Positions 1 to 9,164 of a DNA stretch of 64,000 nucleotides are shown one piece after another. The notes below the pieces were generated by a model that did no database searches, was not told the origin of the DNA, and saw nothing but the letters and a program-made list of their open reading frames with translations. Made by a program: the position numbers and the translations under genes. This stretch comes from JAWKVD01 sp041398225. GTDB lineage: Bacteria > Pseudomonadota > Alphaproteobacteria > Caulobacterales > Hyphomonadaceae. How positions within the stretch are numbered: position 1 is the stretch's first letter; each line of letters starts with the position of its first letter. The stretch covers positions 51,664-115,663 of the forward strand of contig JAWKVD010000011.1 of assembly GCA_041398225.1 (NCBI GenBank), written 5' to 3'.

Positions 1-2070
1 CACGCGCTGTCGGGCGATCTGATCCACCTGCTGCAGTCGGCGTGCGACACCAATTCCTACGCCGCCTACCGGAAATACGCCAAGCTCGCCAATACGCGGA
101 AGAAGGCGGTTCAGGTGCGCGACCTGCTGGACTTCCGGCCGCAGCCCAAGCCCGCGACGCTGGACGAGGTGCAGTCGGTCAACGAGATCCGCAAGCGTTT
201 CGTGACGCCGGGCATGTCGCTGGGCGCGCTGTCGCCCGAGGCGCACGGCGCGCTCAACATCGCAATGAACCGGATCGGCGCGAAGTCGGTGTCGGGCGAA
301 GGCGGCGAAGTGCGCGAGCGCTATACGCCGATGCCCAACGGCGACAACGCCAACTCCGCGATCAAGCAGGTCGCCTCGGGGCGTTTCGGCGTGACGGCGG
401 AATATCTGAACCAGTGCCGCGAGATCGAGATCAAGGTCGCGCAGGGCGCCAAGCCCGGCGAAGGCGGGCAGCTGCCCGGCTTCAAGGTGACCGAGTTCAT
501 CGCCCGCAACCGGCATTCGACGCCGGGCGTGATGCTGATCTCGCCGCCGCCGCACCACGACATCTATTCGATCGAAGACCTTGCGCAGCTGATCTACGAC
601 CTGAAGCAGATCAATCCGGATTGCCGGGTGTGCGTGAAGCTGGTGTCGCGTTCGGGCGTGGGAACGGTCGCCGCGGGCGTGGCCAAGGCCAAGGCCGACG
701 TGATCCTGATCGCCGGCCACAATGGCGGCACGGGCGCGAGCCCGCAGACTTCGATCAAGTACGCCGGCCTGCCGTGGGAGATCGGCCTCGCCGAGGCTCA
801 CCACGTGCTGACGCTGAACAATCTGCGCGACCAGGTGACGTTGCGCACCGACGGCGGGCTGCGCACCGGCCGCGACATCGTGATCGCCGCGATGCTGGGC
901 GCGGAAGAATACGGCATCGGCACCGCCAGCCTGCTGGCGATGGGCTGCATCATGGTTCGCCAGTGCCACTCCAACACCTGCCCGGTGGGCGTGTGCACCC
1001 AGGACGAACGCCTGCGCGCCAAATTCACCGGCACGCCGGAGAAGGTCGTCAACCTGATGACGTTCGTCGCCGAGGAAGTTCGCGACATTCTCGCGGAGCT
1101 GGGCTTTACGCGCCTCGACGACGTGATCGGCCGCACCGACCTGCTGGCGCAGATCTCGCGCGGCTCGGCGATGCTGGACGATCTCGACCTCTCTCCCCTG
1201 CTGGTGCGGGCGGACGCCGAGGCCCGGATCACCTACAAGCCGCAATTGCGGAACGAGGTGCCGCCGTCGCTCGACGAGGAGATCATCCGCGACGGCGCGG
1301 CCTTCTTCCAGCGCGGCGAGAAGATGCATCTCGACTATCATGTGCGGAACACGCAACGCGCCATCGGCACGCGCGCGTCCTCGCACATCGTGCGCAAGTT
1401 CGGCATGGACGGCCTGCCCGACGGCCGGCTGTGGCTGACGCTTGAAGGATCGTGCGGCCAGTCGCTCGGCGCGTTCGGCGTAAAAGGCCTGACCATCGAG
1501 GTGATCGGCGACGCCAACGACTATGTCGGCAAGGGCCTGTCGGGCGCGACCATCGTTCTGCGGCCGCCTTCGGTGTCGCGGATCAACGCCGCCGACAACA
1601 CGATCATCGGCAACACCGTTCTTTACGGCGCAACCTCGGGCAAGATTCTCGCCGCCGGACAGGCCGGCGAGCGGTTCGCGGTCCGCAATTCGGGCGCGAC
1701 GGCGGTGATCGAGGGATGCGGATCGAACGGCTGCGAATACATGACCGGCGGAACGGTGGTCATTCTCGGCGATGTCGGCGAGAATTTCGGAGCCGGCATG
1801 ACCGGCGGCATGGCCTTCCTGTACGATCCGAAGAAGCGGTTCGACCTGATGGTGAACCCAGAGTCGGTGAACTGGCGTCCGGTGACGGTGGAGCATTGGG
1901 AAACGATGCTGCGCGACCTGGTCGAGGAGCACGCCGAGCGCACGGGCTCGGTTCTCGCCAAGACGTTGCTGGCCAACTGGGCGCTGGAGCTGAAGAACTT
2001 CGTGCACGTCGTGCCGAAGGAGATCGAGAAGCGCCTGCAAATCCCGTTGGAGCTGAAAGCGGCGGAGTAG
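1..2070 (+). CDS. gltB: Glutamate synthase large subunit, C-terminal part (runs in from left edge)
   Basis: Open from the first base; 689 residues are visible and the glutaminase and central domains lie outside. Glutamate synthase makes two glutamates from glutamine and 2-oxoglutarate in the cytoplasm. The visible part begins at the end of the central domain, continues through the FMN-binding TIM barrel (GTGASP-type glycine loop, NGGTG), and carries the 3Fe-4S ligands C316-x5-C322-x4-C327 within CIMVRQCHSNTCPVG (visible-part numbering). The glycine-rich GXGXG beta-helix follows (GATSGK, GGTVVILG, GMTGGMAF). The end looks natural. The small subunit gene gltD, often next door, is not downstream, so it must be upstream or elsewhere. 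Identity is very secure. Confidence 0.97.
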   Translation, partial: HALSGDLIHLLQSACDTNSYAAYRKYAKLANTRKKAVQVRDLLDFRPQPKPATLDEVQSVNEIRKRFVTPGMSLGALSPEAHGALNIAMNRIGAKSVSGEGGEVRERYTPMPNGDNANSAIKQVASGRFGVTAEYLNQCREIEIKVAQGAKPGEGGQLPGFKVTEFIARNRHSTPGVMLISPPPHHDIYSIEDLAQLIYDLKQINPDCRVCVKLVSRSGVGTVAAGVAKAKADVILIAGHNGGTGASPQTSIKYAGLPWEIGLAEAHHVLTLNNLRDQVTLRTDGGLRTGRDIVIAAMLGAEEYGIGTASLLAMGCIMVRQCHSNTCPVGVCTQDERLRAKFTGTPEKVVNLMTFVAEEVRDILAELGFTRLDDVIGRTDLLAQISRGSAMLDDLDLSPLLVRADAEARITYKPQLRNEVPPSLDEEIIRDGAAFFQRGEKMHLDYHVRNTQRAIGTRASSHIVRKFGMDGLPDGRLWLTLEGSCGQSLGAFGVKGLTIEVIGDANDYVGKGLSGATIVLRPPSVSRINAADNTIIGNTVLYGATSGKILAAGQAGERFAVRNSGATAVIEGCGSNGCEYMTGGTVVILGDVGENFGAGMTGGMAFLYDPKKRFDLMVNPESVNWRPVTVEHWETMLRDLVEEHAERTGSVLAKTLLANWALELKNFVHVVPKEIEKRLQIPLELKAAE

Positions 2071-2133
2071 TGCGCTATTGCCAGACCCGCGTGCCGATCC
2101 TACGCGTAGAGGGTCAGGTGGGGGGGCACGACC

Positions 2134-2514
2134 GTGGACGCAGCGGAAGTCATCGACTTTCTATCGCCAATCGCGATGGCGGTGGTCGTGCTTGTGCTCG
2201 GCTTGTTGTTCGGTCCCTTCATCCTGCTGATCATCGCACGCGCCACGCGGGGCAAGATCGGTCCCATTGAGTGGGAAAACCAACTCAAGGACGCGGCGAA
2301 GAAGAGTTCCGAGGCGGCCGAGAAGGCGGAAAACTCTGCGAACACGCTGGATGAACTCTCGCTGCTAATGGCGCAGAGCAGAATCACCGAACTCGAACTG
2401 GTGCTTCAAACACCTCTATTTCCCGGTTCGACAGACCAGCGTCGTCAGCTGGAAGAGCAGATCCAGGCACTGCGTAGGTTGATTGAACGCCAGAAGCGCT
2501 CGGCAAAAAAATGA
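2134..2514 (+). CDS. Small single-pass membrane protein with a coiled coil, unknown function
   Basis: 126 residues from a GTG start preceded by a G-rich tract. One membrane segment at about residues 13-37 (IAMAVVVLVLGLLFGPFILL) is followed by a charged helical stretch with heptad character (about 50-80) and a second helix near the C-terminus (about 100-126), ending in lysines. I recognise no family. The stop overlaps the ATG of the GFA-like gene by four bases (ATGA), so the two are probably translationally coupled. Base composition is somewhat less GC-rich than the surrounding genes. It may be a scaffold or membrane-anchored adaptor, but that is only inferred from architecture. Confidence 0.7.
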   Translation: MDAAEVIDFLSPIAMAVVVLVLGLLFGPFILLIIARATRGKIGPIEWENQLKDAAKKSSEAAEKAENSANTLDELSLLMAQSRITELELVLQTPLFPGSTDQRRQLEEQIQALRRLIERQKRSAKK

Positions 2515-2924
2515 TCCGGCATCAGGGCTCCTGCCATTGCGGCGCGGTGCGCTTCGAGGTCGTCGCGGACGACCAGCACCCGCTGGAGCCCTATACGTGC
2601 GATTGTTCGCTGTGTTCGAAGCGCGGCGCGGTGATGTCGAACGTGCATGAGAGCAGGCTGCGCATCCTCGCCGGCGAGGACCAGCTTGCGCTCTACCAAT
2701 GGAACGCCCGCATCGCGAAGCACTATTTCTGCAAGGTGTGCGGGGTCTATCCGTTTCATCGCAAGCGATCGATGCAGGATCATTTCGGCGTCAATCTCGC
2801 CTGCCTGAGCGGTTACGCGCTTCCCGCCGAACGGCCACGACCGGCGCCCGGAAGGGGGATGCCGATTGTCGACGCGGACGCGCGGCCGGAATGGCCGGGA
2901 CCGAGGGAGCCGGGGTCGCGCTAG
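2511..2924 (+). CDS. GFA/CENP-V family zinc-binding protein
   Basis: 137 residues. The zinc ligands of the glutathione-dependent formaldehyde-activating (GFA) fold are visible: CHCG near residues 8-11, CDCSLC near 30-35, and CKVCG near 70-74. Characterised members bind glutathione or formaldehyde adducts, but most family members have no proven reaction, so the substrate is open. The start overlaps the preceding coiled-coil membrane gene by four bases. The last 30 or so residues are proline- and arginine-rich and do not look like the usual compact end of the family, which may be divergence or a slipped frame; I cannot tell which from the sequence alone. Confidence 0.85.
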   Translation: MIRHQGSCHCGAVRFEVVADDQHPLEPYTCDCSLCSKRGAVMSNVHESRLRILAGEDQLALYQWNARIAKHYFCKVCGVYPFHRKRSMQDHFGVNLACLSGYALPAERPRPAPGRGMPIVDADARPEWPGPREPGSR

Positions 2925-3005
2925 CTCCGTCTTTGCCTCGTGCGGCGAAGCGGCCTATCAAGCGCGCTGACGCGCGCCGAGCCGCGCCCGACAGGGAGGC
3001 CGACC

Positions 3006-3947
3006 ATGACCATCCGCACAACGCTTTCGATCGCCGCCATCTGCGCCGCGCTGGCCGCATGCTCGCCAAAAGAAGAGACAGCCACAACGGAGACCGCCGC
3101 AGCCGATGCTGCCGCGCCGGCGCACACCATCGCGGAGAGCGCCGATGTGAAGCCGTTCATGATCGGCGCGTTCGAGGCCGCCGCGCTGCGCGACGGCGGC
3201 GGCCAGTTTCCGAACGACGCCAAGACGTTCGCGACCAACCACACGCCGGAGGAGGTTTCCGCCGTTCTCGCCGCGGCGGGTCAGCCGACGGACACGGTGT
3301 CGGTTTCGATCCAGCCGCTGCTGGTCAAGACGCCCGGCGCGGTGCTGCTGTTCGACACCGGCGCGGGCGGCGCGATGGGCGCCGGCGCGGGCATGACGCC
3401 CGGATCGCTGGCGGCGGCGGGCGTGGACCCGACCGCCATCGACCACATCTTCATCTCGCACAGCCATGGCGATCATATCGGCGGACTGGCGACGGCCGAG
3501 GGCGCCCCCGCCTTCCCGAATGCGAGCATTCATATCTCGGCGCCGGAATGGGCGTGGATGCAGTCGAACGCCGCGATGGCCGATCTGGTCGCCGCCATCT
3601 CGCCGAACGTGGTGACGTTCGAGCCCGGCGCCGAGCTGATACCGGGCGTGGTGAAGGCGGTGGAGATCAAGGGCCATACGCCGGGCCATTCCGGATACGA
3701 GATCACTTCGGAGGGCGAGTCGCTGCTCTACTGGGGCGACACGGCCCATAACTTCATCATCTCGGTCGAACACCCGGACTGGACGATCGCCTTCGACTCC
3801 GATGCGCCGACCGCGGAGGCGAGCCGGGAAGCGGTTCTGGCGCAGGCGGCCGACAGCGGCCAGCGCATCTACGCCGTGCACTTCCCCTTCCCCGGTCTGG
3901 GCCACATCAAGCGGACCGACACCGGGTTCGCGTGGGTTCCCGAATAG
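3006..3947 (+). CDS. MBL-fold metallo-hydrolase, exported lipoprotein
   Basis: 313 residues. ATG 3006 is chosen over an upstream in-frame GTG because it opens a clean lipoprotein signal (MTIRTTLSIAAICAALAAC, lipobox LAAC) and follows AGGGAGG at a good distance. The mature protein has the metallo-beta-lactamase motif HSHGDHIGG, a later GHTPGHSGY histidine block and GDTAH, giving the usual two-metal site. It resembles the quorum-quenching lactonase / MBL hydrolase group rather than true beta-lactamases. Location is predicted as membrane-anchored and periplasm-facing. The substrate cannot be read from the sequence. It ends 43 bases before the stop of the convergent small membrane gene. Confidence 0.9.
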   Translation: MTIRTTLSIAAICAALAACSPKEETATTETAAADAAAPAHTIAESADVKPFMIGAFEAAALRDGGGQFPNDAKTFATNHTPEEVSAVLAAAGQPTDTVSVSIQPLLVKTPGAVLLFDTGAGGAMGAGAGMTPGSLAAAGVDPTAIDHIFISHSHGDHIGGLATAEGAPAFPNASIHISAPEWAWMQSNAAMADLVAAISPNVVTFEPGAELIPGVVKAVEIKGHTPGHSGYEITSEGESLLYWGDTAHNFIISVEHPDWTIAFDSDAPTAEASREAVLAQAADSGQRIYAVHFPFPGLGHIKRTDTGFAWVPE

Positions 3948-3990
3948 TCCCGGATACGAGGCCGGTCTGCGCCCGGCCTGTGATTGGGAC

Positions 3991-4344
3991 CTATGACCGC
4001 CAGGGCGATTTGACGGCGTAGACCTTGTGCGTCTGGCCATCGTCTTCGGCGGCGGCCGATTGCGTCGCCTCGCCCGAGGGAACCGATTGCGGGCGAACGA
4101 GGCCGTCGATCACCATGGGGCTTTCCGCGGCGGCCGTGGCCTGCTCCTTGGGGACGATCTCGAAACCGAGGAAGCTCAGAAGCGCCAGGAAGCCGACGCC
4201 GGTCAAAACGGCGGTGACGACGATCTGCGCGAGAATGCGCATGATCAGCCCCCGGAAGAACATCACGGCGCCGATGCCCGCCACCGCGCTGCCGCCCAAA
4301 CCGGCCGCAGAGGCGACCGCCGCCAGATCGAAACCCTCACCCAT
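3991..4344 (-). CDS. Small membrane protein, unknown function
   Basis: 117 residues from ATG 4344, which has GGAGAG just upstream; an ATG four codons earlier (4356) lacks a ribosome-binding site. A glycine/alanine-rich hydrophobic stretch (about residues 8-30) and a second hydrophobic segment (RILAQIVVTAVLTGVGFLAL, about 36-57) suggest two membrane passes or one pass plus an amphipathic helix. The remainder is a soluble, alanine/serine-rich tail ending KVYAVKSPWRS. No family recognised. It is divergent from queG and convergent with the MBL lipoprotein, so it is probably its own transcription unit. Confidence 0.65.
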   Translation of the reverse strand: MGEGFDLAAVASAAGLGGSAVAGIGAVMFFRGLIMRILAQIVVTAVLTGVGFLALLSFLGFEIVPKEQATAAAESPMVIDGLVRPQSVPSGEATQSAAAEDDGQTHKVYAVKSPWRS

Positions 4345-4460
4345 TCCACTCTCCATCTTGTTCGGCGGCGGTTGCTCACGCCGCGCCGTTGCTTCTACCC
4401 TAGCCCACGCACCGGCCAGCGGCGACTCCCGCCTGGCAGCGGCCAGATACGCTGATCGTC

Positions 4461-5615
4461 ATGCAGATCCAGACGCCTCCCCAGACGCCCCCTGCGTCAG
4501 ACCTTCGACTCGCGCTGCACGAGGACGCGATGGCGCTGGGCTTCGACGCGCTCGGCGTCTGCCGGGCGGACGAAGCCTGGACCGCCGGCGACCGGCTGGC
4601 CTCGTTCGTCGCCGAGGGACGCCATGGCGAGATGGGCTGGATGGAGACGACGCTGGAGCGGCGTCGACATCCGACCGCGATGTGGCCGGATGCGCGTTCG
4701 GCGGTGGTGGTGACGCTGAACTACGGGCCAGCCGCCAATCCGCTGGAGGCGCTCGGCCGGCGCGAGTCCGGCGTGATCTCGGTCTATGCGCAAGGCGCCG
4801 ATTACCACGATGTTATGAAGAAGCGGCTGCGGCGGCTGGCCGAGGGCTTCGCGCGGCGGACAGGCGCCGAGGTCAAGATCTTCGTCGACACGGCGCCGCT
4901 GATGGAAAAGCCGCTGGCGCAACGCGCGGGGCTGGGCTGGCAGGGCAAGCACACCAATCTGGTCAGCCGGGAAAACGGTTCGTGGCTGTTTCTCGGCGTG
5001 ATGCTGACCAGCGCCGAACTGACGCCGGATGCAGCCGAGCCCGATCGCTGCGGAAGCTGCCGCGCCTGCCTCGACATATGTCCCACGCAGGCCTTTCCCG
5101 CGCCATACCAGATCGATGCGCGGCGCTGCATCTCCTATCTGACGATCGAACTGAAAGGGCCGATTCCCCGTGCGTTTCGAAGGGCGATCGGCAATCGCAT
5201 CTATGGTTGCGACGATTGTCTGGCGGTCTGTCCGTGGAACAAGTTCGCGCACGCCGGCCGCGAGATGGCGCTGCATCCGCGCCCGGAGCTGACGCATCCG
5301 ATGCTTGCGGATCTCGCCGCGCTCGACGATACGGACTTCCGCGAACTGTTCGCGGGATCGCCGGTCAAACGCATCGGCCGCGACCGGTTCGTTCGAAATG
5401 TGATGATCGCAATCGGCAATTCGGGGACGACCGGTCTGGCGGAAACGTGTATCAAGGGATTAGATGACGAATCGCCCTTGGTCAGAGGGGCTGCCGTCTG
5501 GGCGCTGGGCGCTCTTTCTGAGATCGACTTTGCTACGCAGCGCGCCGCGAGGGCGCCAACGGAATCCGATACGTTAGTGCGTGAGGAGTGGAATGCTGGA
5601 CCAGAAGCCGGATGA
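4461..5615 (+). CDS. queG: Epoxyqueuosine reductase
   Basis: 384 residues. QueG reduces epoxyqueuosine to queuosine at the tRNA wobble position using cobalamin and two 4Fe-4S clusters. Visible landmarks are the catalytic aspartate D143 in FVDTAPLMEK, the GLGWQGKHTN motif, the first cluster set CGSCRACLDICP (C197, C200, C203, C207), the C near 222 (RRCISYLTIE), and the second set CDDCLAVCPWNKFA (C250, C253, C257). A HEAT-like repeat (DDESPLVRGAAVWALGALSE) closes the protein, as in the family. Its last codons overlap the start of mtgA, so the two may be co-transcribed. Identity is secure. Confidence 0.95.
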   Translation: MQIQTPPQTPPASDLRLALHEDAMALGFDALGVCRADEAWTAGDRLASFVAEGRHGEMGWMETTLERRRHPTAMWPDARSAVVVTLNYGPAANPLEALGRRESGVISVYAQGADYHDVMKKRLRRLAEGFARRTGAEVKIFVDTAPLMEKPLAQRAGLGWQGKHTNLVSRENGSWLFLGVMLTSAELTPDAAEPDRCGSCRACLDICPTQAFPAPYQIDARRCISYLTIELKGPIPRAFRRAIGNRIYGCDDCLAVCPWNKFAHAGREMALHPRPELTHPMLADLAALDDTDFRELFAGSPVKRIGRDRFVRNVMIAIGNSGTTGLAETCIKGLDDESPLVRGAAVWALGALSEIDFATQRAARAPTESDTLVREEWNAGPEAG

Positions 5616-6525
5616 AACCGAGGCGTCCGGCCCGGCAAGCCAAGGCGACGGGTTCGCGCCTTCGGATCAATCGAATTCAGATCAATCCCATTTAGATCAA
5701 TCAAACCCGGATCGGCCGGCTTCGAGTTCCGCCGCGGACGGCGACAACGCGCCGACCGCCCAATCCAGCAGCGGACGCGCGGTGGGCCGTTTCCGCGCCT
5801 GGATCGCGGGCAATCCGCCCGAGCGCGGCCCCAAGCCGCTGTGGCGGCGCATTCTCGTTTTCTTCGTGTTGTGGGGCGCCGTTCTTGTCGCGGCGTTCAT
5901 GGCGCTGAGCGCGCTGCTGGTGTTCGTGTTCGGCTGGACCGGGCCGCCGCCGACCATAACCATGGTGTCGCGCGCCGCCGCAGGCATGGACGTTCGGCAT
6001 ACGTGGACGCCGCTCAAGGACATCTCCCCTCACCTGGTGCGCGCCGTGATCGCGGCGGAAGACCAGCGCTTCTGCGAGCATGACGGTTTCGACATGGTCG
6101 AGATCCAGAAGGCGATCGAGGCGCATGAGCAGGGCCGCACGCTGCGCGGCGCCTCGACGATCAGCCAGCAGACCGCCAAGAACGTGTTCCTGTTTCAGGG
6201 CGGCGGCTTTTTCCGCAAGGGACTCGAAGCCTGGTTCACCGTGCTGATCGAGCGGATGTGGTCGAAGCCGCGGATCATGGAGACCTATCTCAATGTCGCG
6301 GAATGGGGCGACGGCCTGTTCGGAGCGGAGGCCGCCGCGCAGGCGCGCTTCGGCGTCTCGGCCAAGAACCTGACCTCGCGCCAGGCGGCGCTGATGGCGG
6401 CGGTGCTGCCGAGCCCCAATCGCTGGAAGATCGACGGCTCCTACGCGTCGCGCCAGGCCGGAAAGATCCAGGCGCGGATGACCATGGTGCGCCGGGACGG
6501 TCTGGCCGCCTGCGTGGTGCGCTAG
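5593..6525 (+). CDS. mtgA: Monofunctional peptidoglycan glycosyltransferase
   Basis: 310 residues from ATG 5593, preceded by GAGGAG; it overlaps the end of queG by 23 bases. GT51 enzymes polymerise lipid II into glycan strands at the outer face of the inner membrane. A membrane segment spans about residues 85-113 (ILVFFVLWGAVLVAAF). The GT51 motifs are present: AAEDQRFCEHDGFD with catalytic E156, GASTISQQTAKN, and the NVAEWGDGLFGAEAAA block. No transpeptidase domain follows, which separates MtgA from bifunctional PBPs. The cytoplasmic N-terminus is unusually long (about 84 residues) and holds a 15-bp tandem repeat encoding DQSNS/DQSHL/DQSNP. Confidence 0.94.
   Translation: MLDQKPDETEASGPASQGDGFAPSDQSNSDQSHLDQSNPDRPASSSAADGDNAPTAQSSSGRAVGRFRAWIAGNPPERGPKPLWRRILVFFVLWGAVLVAAFMALSALLVFVFGWTGPPPTITMVSRAAAGMDVRHTWTPLKDISPHLVRAVIAAEDQRFCEHDGFDMVEIQKAIEAHEQGRTLRGASTISQQTAKNVFLFQGGGFFRKGLEAWFTVLIERMWSKPRIMETYLNVAEWGDGLFGAEAAAQARFGVSAKNLTSRQAALMAAVLPSPNRWKIDGSYASRQAGKIQARMTMVRRDGLAACVVR
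5665..5709 (+). repeat. Three 15-bp tandem repeats inside mtgA
   Basis: Units at 5665-5679, 5680-5694 and 5695-5709 each begin GATCAATC and encode DQSNS, DQSHL and DQSNP; a fourth degenerate unit starts GATCGG. The period is a multiple of three, so copy-number change would keep the reading frame of the disordered MtgA N-terminus. Confidence 0.85.
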
Positions 6526-6546
6526 CGCGGCGGACTGCTTGTCCGG

Positions 6547-7374
6547 TTATCCGGCCGGGTCGGGCAGGCCTTTTTCGTGGGCCGCCTCGCGAATGTCGCC
6601 GCGCAGAACGACGGCCGACACATCGTCGGGCGTGTAGCGCAGGGCGGCTTCAACATCGGTCCACGCGTCGTTGATGCGGCCCAGCTCAAGGAGCGTGCGG
6701 GCGCGCATGCGGTGCGCCTCGCCGTCGCCGGGCGACAGTTCGACGGCGATGTCGAGTTCCGCGCCGGCCTTGTCCCAGTCCTTCAGCAGCATGTGGGCGC
6801 GGGCGCGATCCTTGCGCAGGCCGGGGTCTTCCGGCGCCAGCTTGAGGGCGCTGTCGAAGGCGACGAGGGCGGCTTCGGGATCGCGCGCCAGCATCCAGCC
6901 GTTGCCGGCCTGAATGAGATAGACGGCGCGCTGTTCGAGCGTGCCGCCGTCCGGCGCGTTGGCGAGCTGTTCGAGGCGGAACGCGCCTTCGGCCTCGTGA
7001 CCGAGCGCGATGAGCGCGAGCGCCGTGCATTGGCGCGCCGCGGGACGGGCGCCGACCTGCATCCAGGCGAGGCCGTCTTCATAGGCCTCTCCCGGGTCCT
7101 GATCGATCTTTTCGACGCAGGCCGCCAGCCTCTGGGCTTCCGATGAGCGCGTCGAAGCGACGGCTGGGGCGGACGACTGGGTCTGGGTCTGAGTTTGGGG
7201 TTTCGCCTGAGGCGCGGGCTTTTCCGGCGCGGATGGCGGGTCAACGGGCGTGGTCTGAACGACCACCGGCGGATCGGCGCGTCCGGCGGCCTGTGCGCAG
7301 GCGGGCGCAAAGGCGGGCGCGGCCAGCATGGCGGCGCTCAGGACAAAAGCGGTCGGGCCGAAGCGAACGGGCAT
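6547..7374 (-). CDS. Exported TPR-repeat protein
   Basis: 275 residues from ATG 7374, with AAGGA upstream and a typical signal peptide (PTAFVLSAAMLAAPAFA, cut near ACAQA). A proline/glutamine-rich linker (about residues 27-65) leads into helical repeats that match TPR units: EDGLAWMQVGARPAARQCTA, the LGHEAEGAFRLEQL unit, the ALVAFDSALKLAPEDP unit, the WDKAGAELDIAVELSPGD unit and a final INDAWTDVEAALRYTPDD unit. TPRs bind partner proteins; the partner is unknown. It is probably periplasmic. It converges on mtgA with a short gap and is divergent from the SDR gene. Confidence 0.85.
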   Translation of the reverse strand: MPVRFGPTAFVLSAAMLAAPAFAPACAQAAGRADPPVVVQTTPVDPPSAPEKPAPQAKPQTQTQTQSSAPAVASTRSSEAQRLAACVEKIDQDPGEAYEDGLAWMQVGARPAARQCTALALIALGHEAEGAFRLEQLANAPDGGTLEQRAVYLIQAGNGWMLARDPEAALVAFDSALKLAPEDPGLRKDRARAHMLLKDWDKAGAELDIAVELSPGDGEAHRMRARTLLELGRINDAWTDVEAALRYTPDDVSAVVLRGDIREAAHEKGLPDPAG

Positions 7375-7490
7375 GCAGATATCCTTTCCAACGCCGCTCG
7401 AACGGCGCACGGGGAGCCCAAGCGGGGCTGGCCCCAACGCCGTTGGGCGCGATACCTCTACCGCAAATGAGAGCAGACAGAACGGGCGCC

Positions 7491-8330
7491 ATGCAGTTGA
7501 TCGCTTTGGGATGCGGGTATGTCGCAACCGCGCTGGCGAAGCGGCTGCTGGCCGCCGGCTGGTCCGCGACCGGAACCACGCGATCCGGCGGCCGGGCGGA
7601 CATGCTGCGCGAACAAGGGATTGCGCCGGTGATCTGGCCGGGGACGACGCCGGACCTTCAGGCCGGCGCGGCGTGGCTGGTCTCCACCCCGCCCGACGCC
7701 GAGGGCTGCCCCGCCTTCCGGGCGTTCGGCGAACAGGCGAAGACCGCAGCGTGGATCGGATATCTTTCGACCACCGGCGTTTATGGCGATCTTGGCGGCG
7801 GGTGGGCGTTCGAGGAAACGCCGGTCAATCCAATGTCGCCCGAGGCGCGCAACCGGGCGACGGCGGAGGCCCAGTGGCTTTCGACCGGCGCGCAGGTGTT
7901 CCGCCTGCCCGGCATCTACGGTCCGGGGCGCTCGGCGCTGGAGCGTGTGCGGGCGGCGGGAGCGCGGCGGATCGTCAAACCGGGACAGGTGTTCTCGCGC
8001 GCGCATCGCGACGACATCGCCGCCGCGCTGGCGCGATCGATCGCGCGGCCGACGCCCGGCGCGATCTACAATGTCTGCGACGACGAGCCATGCGGCGCAG
8101 ACACGGTGCTGGCCTATGCCGCCGAGCTGCTGGGACTTTCCCCTCCTCCCGCTGTCGCGTTCGAGGACGCCGGCCTGTCGGATGCGGCCAAGCGCTTCTA
8201 CGCCGAGTGCAAACGCGTTTCGAACGCCAAAGCCAAGGCGGCGCTGGGCTGGCTGCCGGTCTATCCCAGCTATCGCGAAGGGCTCATGGCCTGCCTGACG
8301 TGCGAAACCGATCAGCCGGCGTCGACCTGA
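7491..8330 (+). CDS. SDR-family NAD(P)-dependent epimerase/oxidoreductase, YeeZ-like
   Basis: 279 residues from ATG 7491; an in-frame ATG eight codons earlier (7467) is an alternative and neither has a strong ribosome-binding site. The N-terminus has a Rossmann glycine pattern (LGCGYVATALAKRLLAAGW). The STTGVYGD segment and the FRLPGIYGPGRSAL segment match extended SDR proteins, as does NVCDDEP near the end. YeeZ-type proteins have no settled substrate, and a canonical YxxxK catalytic pair is not evident, so activity may differ from true epimerases. The 3' end overlaps the convergent alpha/beta hydrolase gene by 19 bases. Confidence 0.82.
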   Translation: MQLIALGCGYVATALAKRLLAAGWSATGTTRSGGRADMLREQGIAPVIWPGTTPDLQAGAAWLVSTPPDAEGCPAFRAFGEQAKTAAWIGYLSTTGVYGDLGGGWAFEETPVNPMSPEARNRATAEAQWLSTGAQVFRLPGIYGPGRSALERVRAAGARRIVKPGQVFSRAHRDDIAAALARSIARPTPGAIYNVCDDEPCGADTVLAYAAELLGLSPPPAVAFEDAGLSDAAKRFYAECKRVSNAKAKAALGWLPVYPSYREGLMACLTCETDQPAST

Positions 8331-9106
8331 TCGGCCAGGGCGAGCGCCGTGCGGATCATCAAGGCGATGTCCTGCGGACGCGACAGGCGATGATCGCCGG
8401 CCTTGACCAGCGTGAAGGTCACGTCGTCGCTCGCGATGGCGTCGACCAGCCCGAACCCGTGGCTCCATGGCACATCGGCGTCGTTCGCGCCGTGCAGGAT
8501 CGCGACCGGGCATGACAGGGCGATCGGCTTGTCGAGGATGTTCCAGTTGCGCCCCTCCTCGATCAAGGCGCGCGTGATCGGGTAGCCGGCCTCGTCGTAG
8601 GGCGACGGGCGGGTCCAGCTGCCGGTCTCCAGGATTTGAGTCTTCACCTCGTCCGGAAAATTCCTCCACATCAGCCGGTCGGTGAAGTCCGGCGCGGGCG
8701 CGAGCAGCACCACGGCCTTCACCCGGTCCGGCCGGGCGAGCGCCGCCAGAAGCGCCATCCAGCCGCCCATGGACGAACCGACCAGCACCTGCGGCCCTTC
8801 CGTCCGGTTGTCGATCATGGCCAGCGCGTCGGCGCGCCACTGACCGATGACGCCGTCGGCGAAATCACCCTCGCTTTCGCCATGGCCGGAATAATCGAAG
8901 CGCAAAAAGCTGCGCCCGGCGTCGCGGGCGGCGGCATGGAGCGATGTGGCCTTTTCGCCCAGCATGTCGGAGTGGAACCCGCCCAGCCAGACAAGGCCGG
9001 CGCGGCCCGGATCGCCCTGAAAGCGCCGCAGGGCGAGGTTCCGTCCGTCCACGGAGATGAATTCCGCGTCAGGCGTCGGATCGGTCGAACTTGCGTCTGA
9101 CGGCAT
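8312..9106 (-). CDS. Alpha/beta hydrolase
   Basis: 264 residues from ATG 9106, which follows a strong GGGGAAGGA. The frame stays open far upstream, but that part would lie antisense to the glycosyltransferase and is dismissed. Family marks: FDYSGHGESEG, the nucleophile elbow GSSMGGW, the acid-loop region LHGANDADVPW and the histidine in GDHRLSRPQD. Small single-domain cytoplasmic hydrolases of this type act on esters or thioesters; the substrate is unknown. Its start lies 58 bases from the divergent GT4 start, so the short gap must hold both promoters or they arise inside genes. Confidence 0.88.
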   Translation of the reverse strand: MPSDASSTDPTPDAEFISVDGRNLALRRFQGDPGRAGLVWLGGFHSDMLGEKATSLHAAARDAGRSFLRFDYSGHGESEGDFADGVIGQWRADALAMIDNRTEGPQVLVGSSMGGWMALLAALARPDRVKAVVLLAPAPDFTDRLMWRNFPDEVKTQILETGSWTRPSPYDEAGYPITRALIEEGRNWNILDKPIALSCPVAILHGANDADVPWSHGFGLVDAIASDDVTFTLVKAGDHRLSRPQDIALMIRTALALADQVDAG

Positions 9107-9164
9107 GCAGTCCTTCCCCAGGAGGAGCCCCCGCGCGCGGCGGGCGTACTTGCGTGATAGGAAA

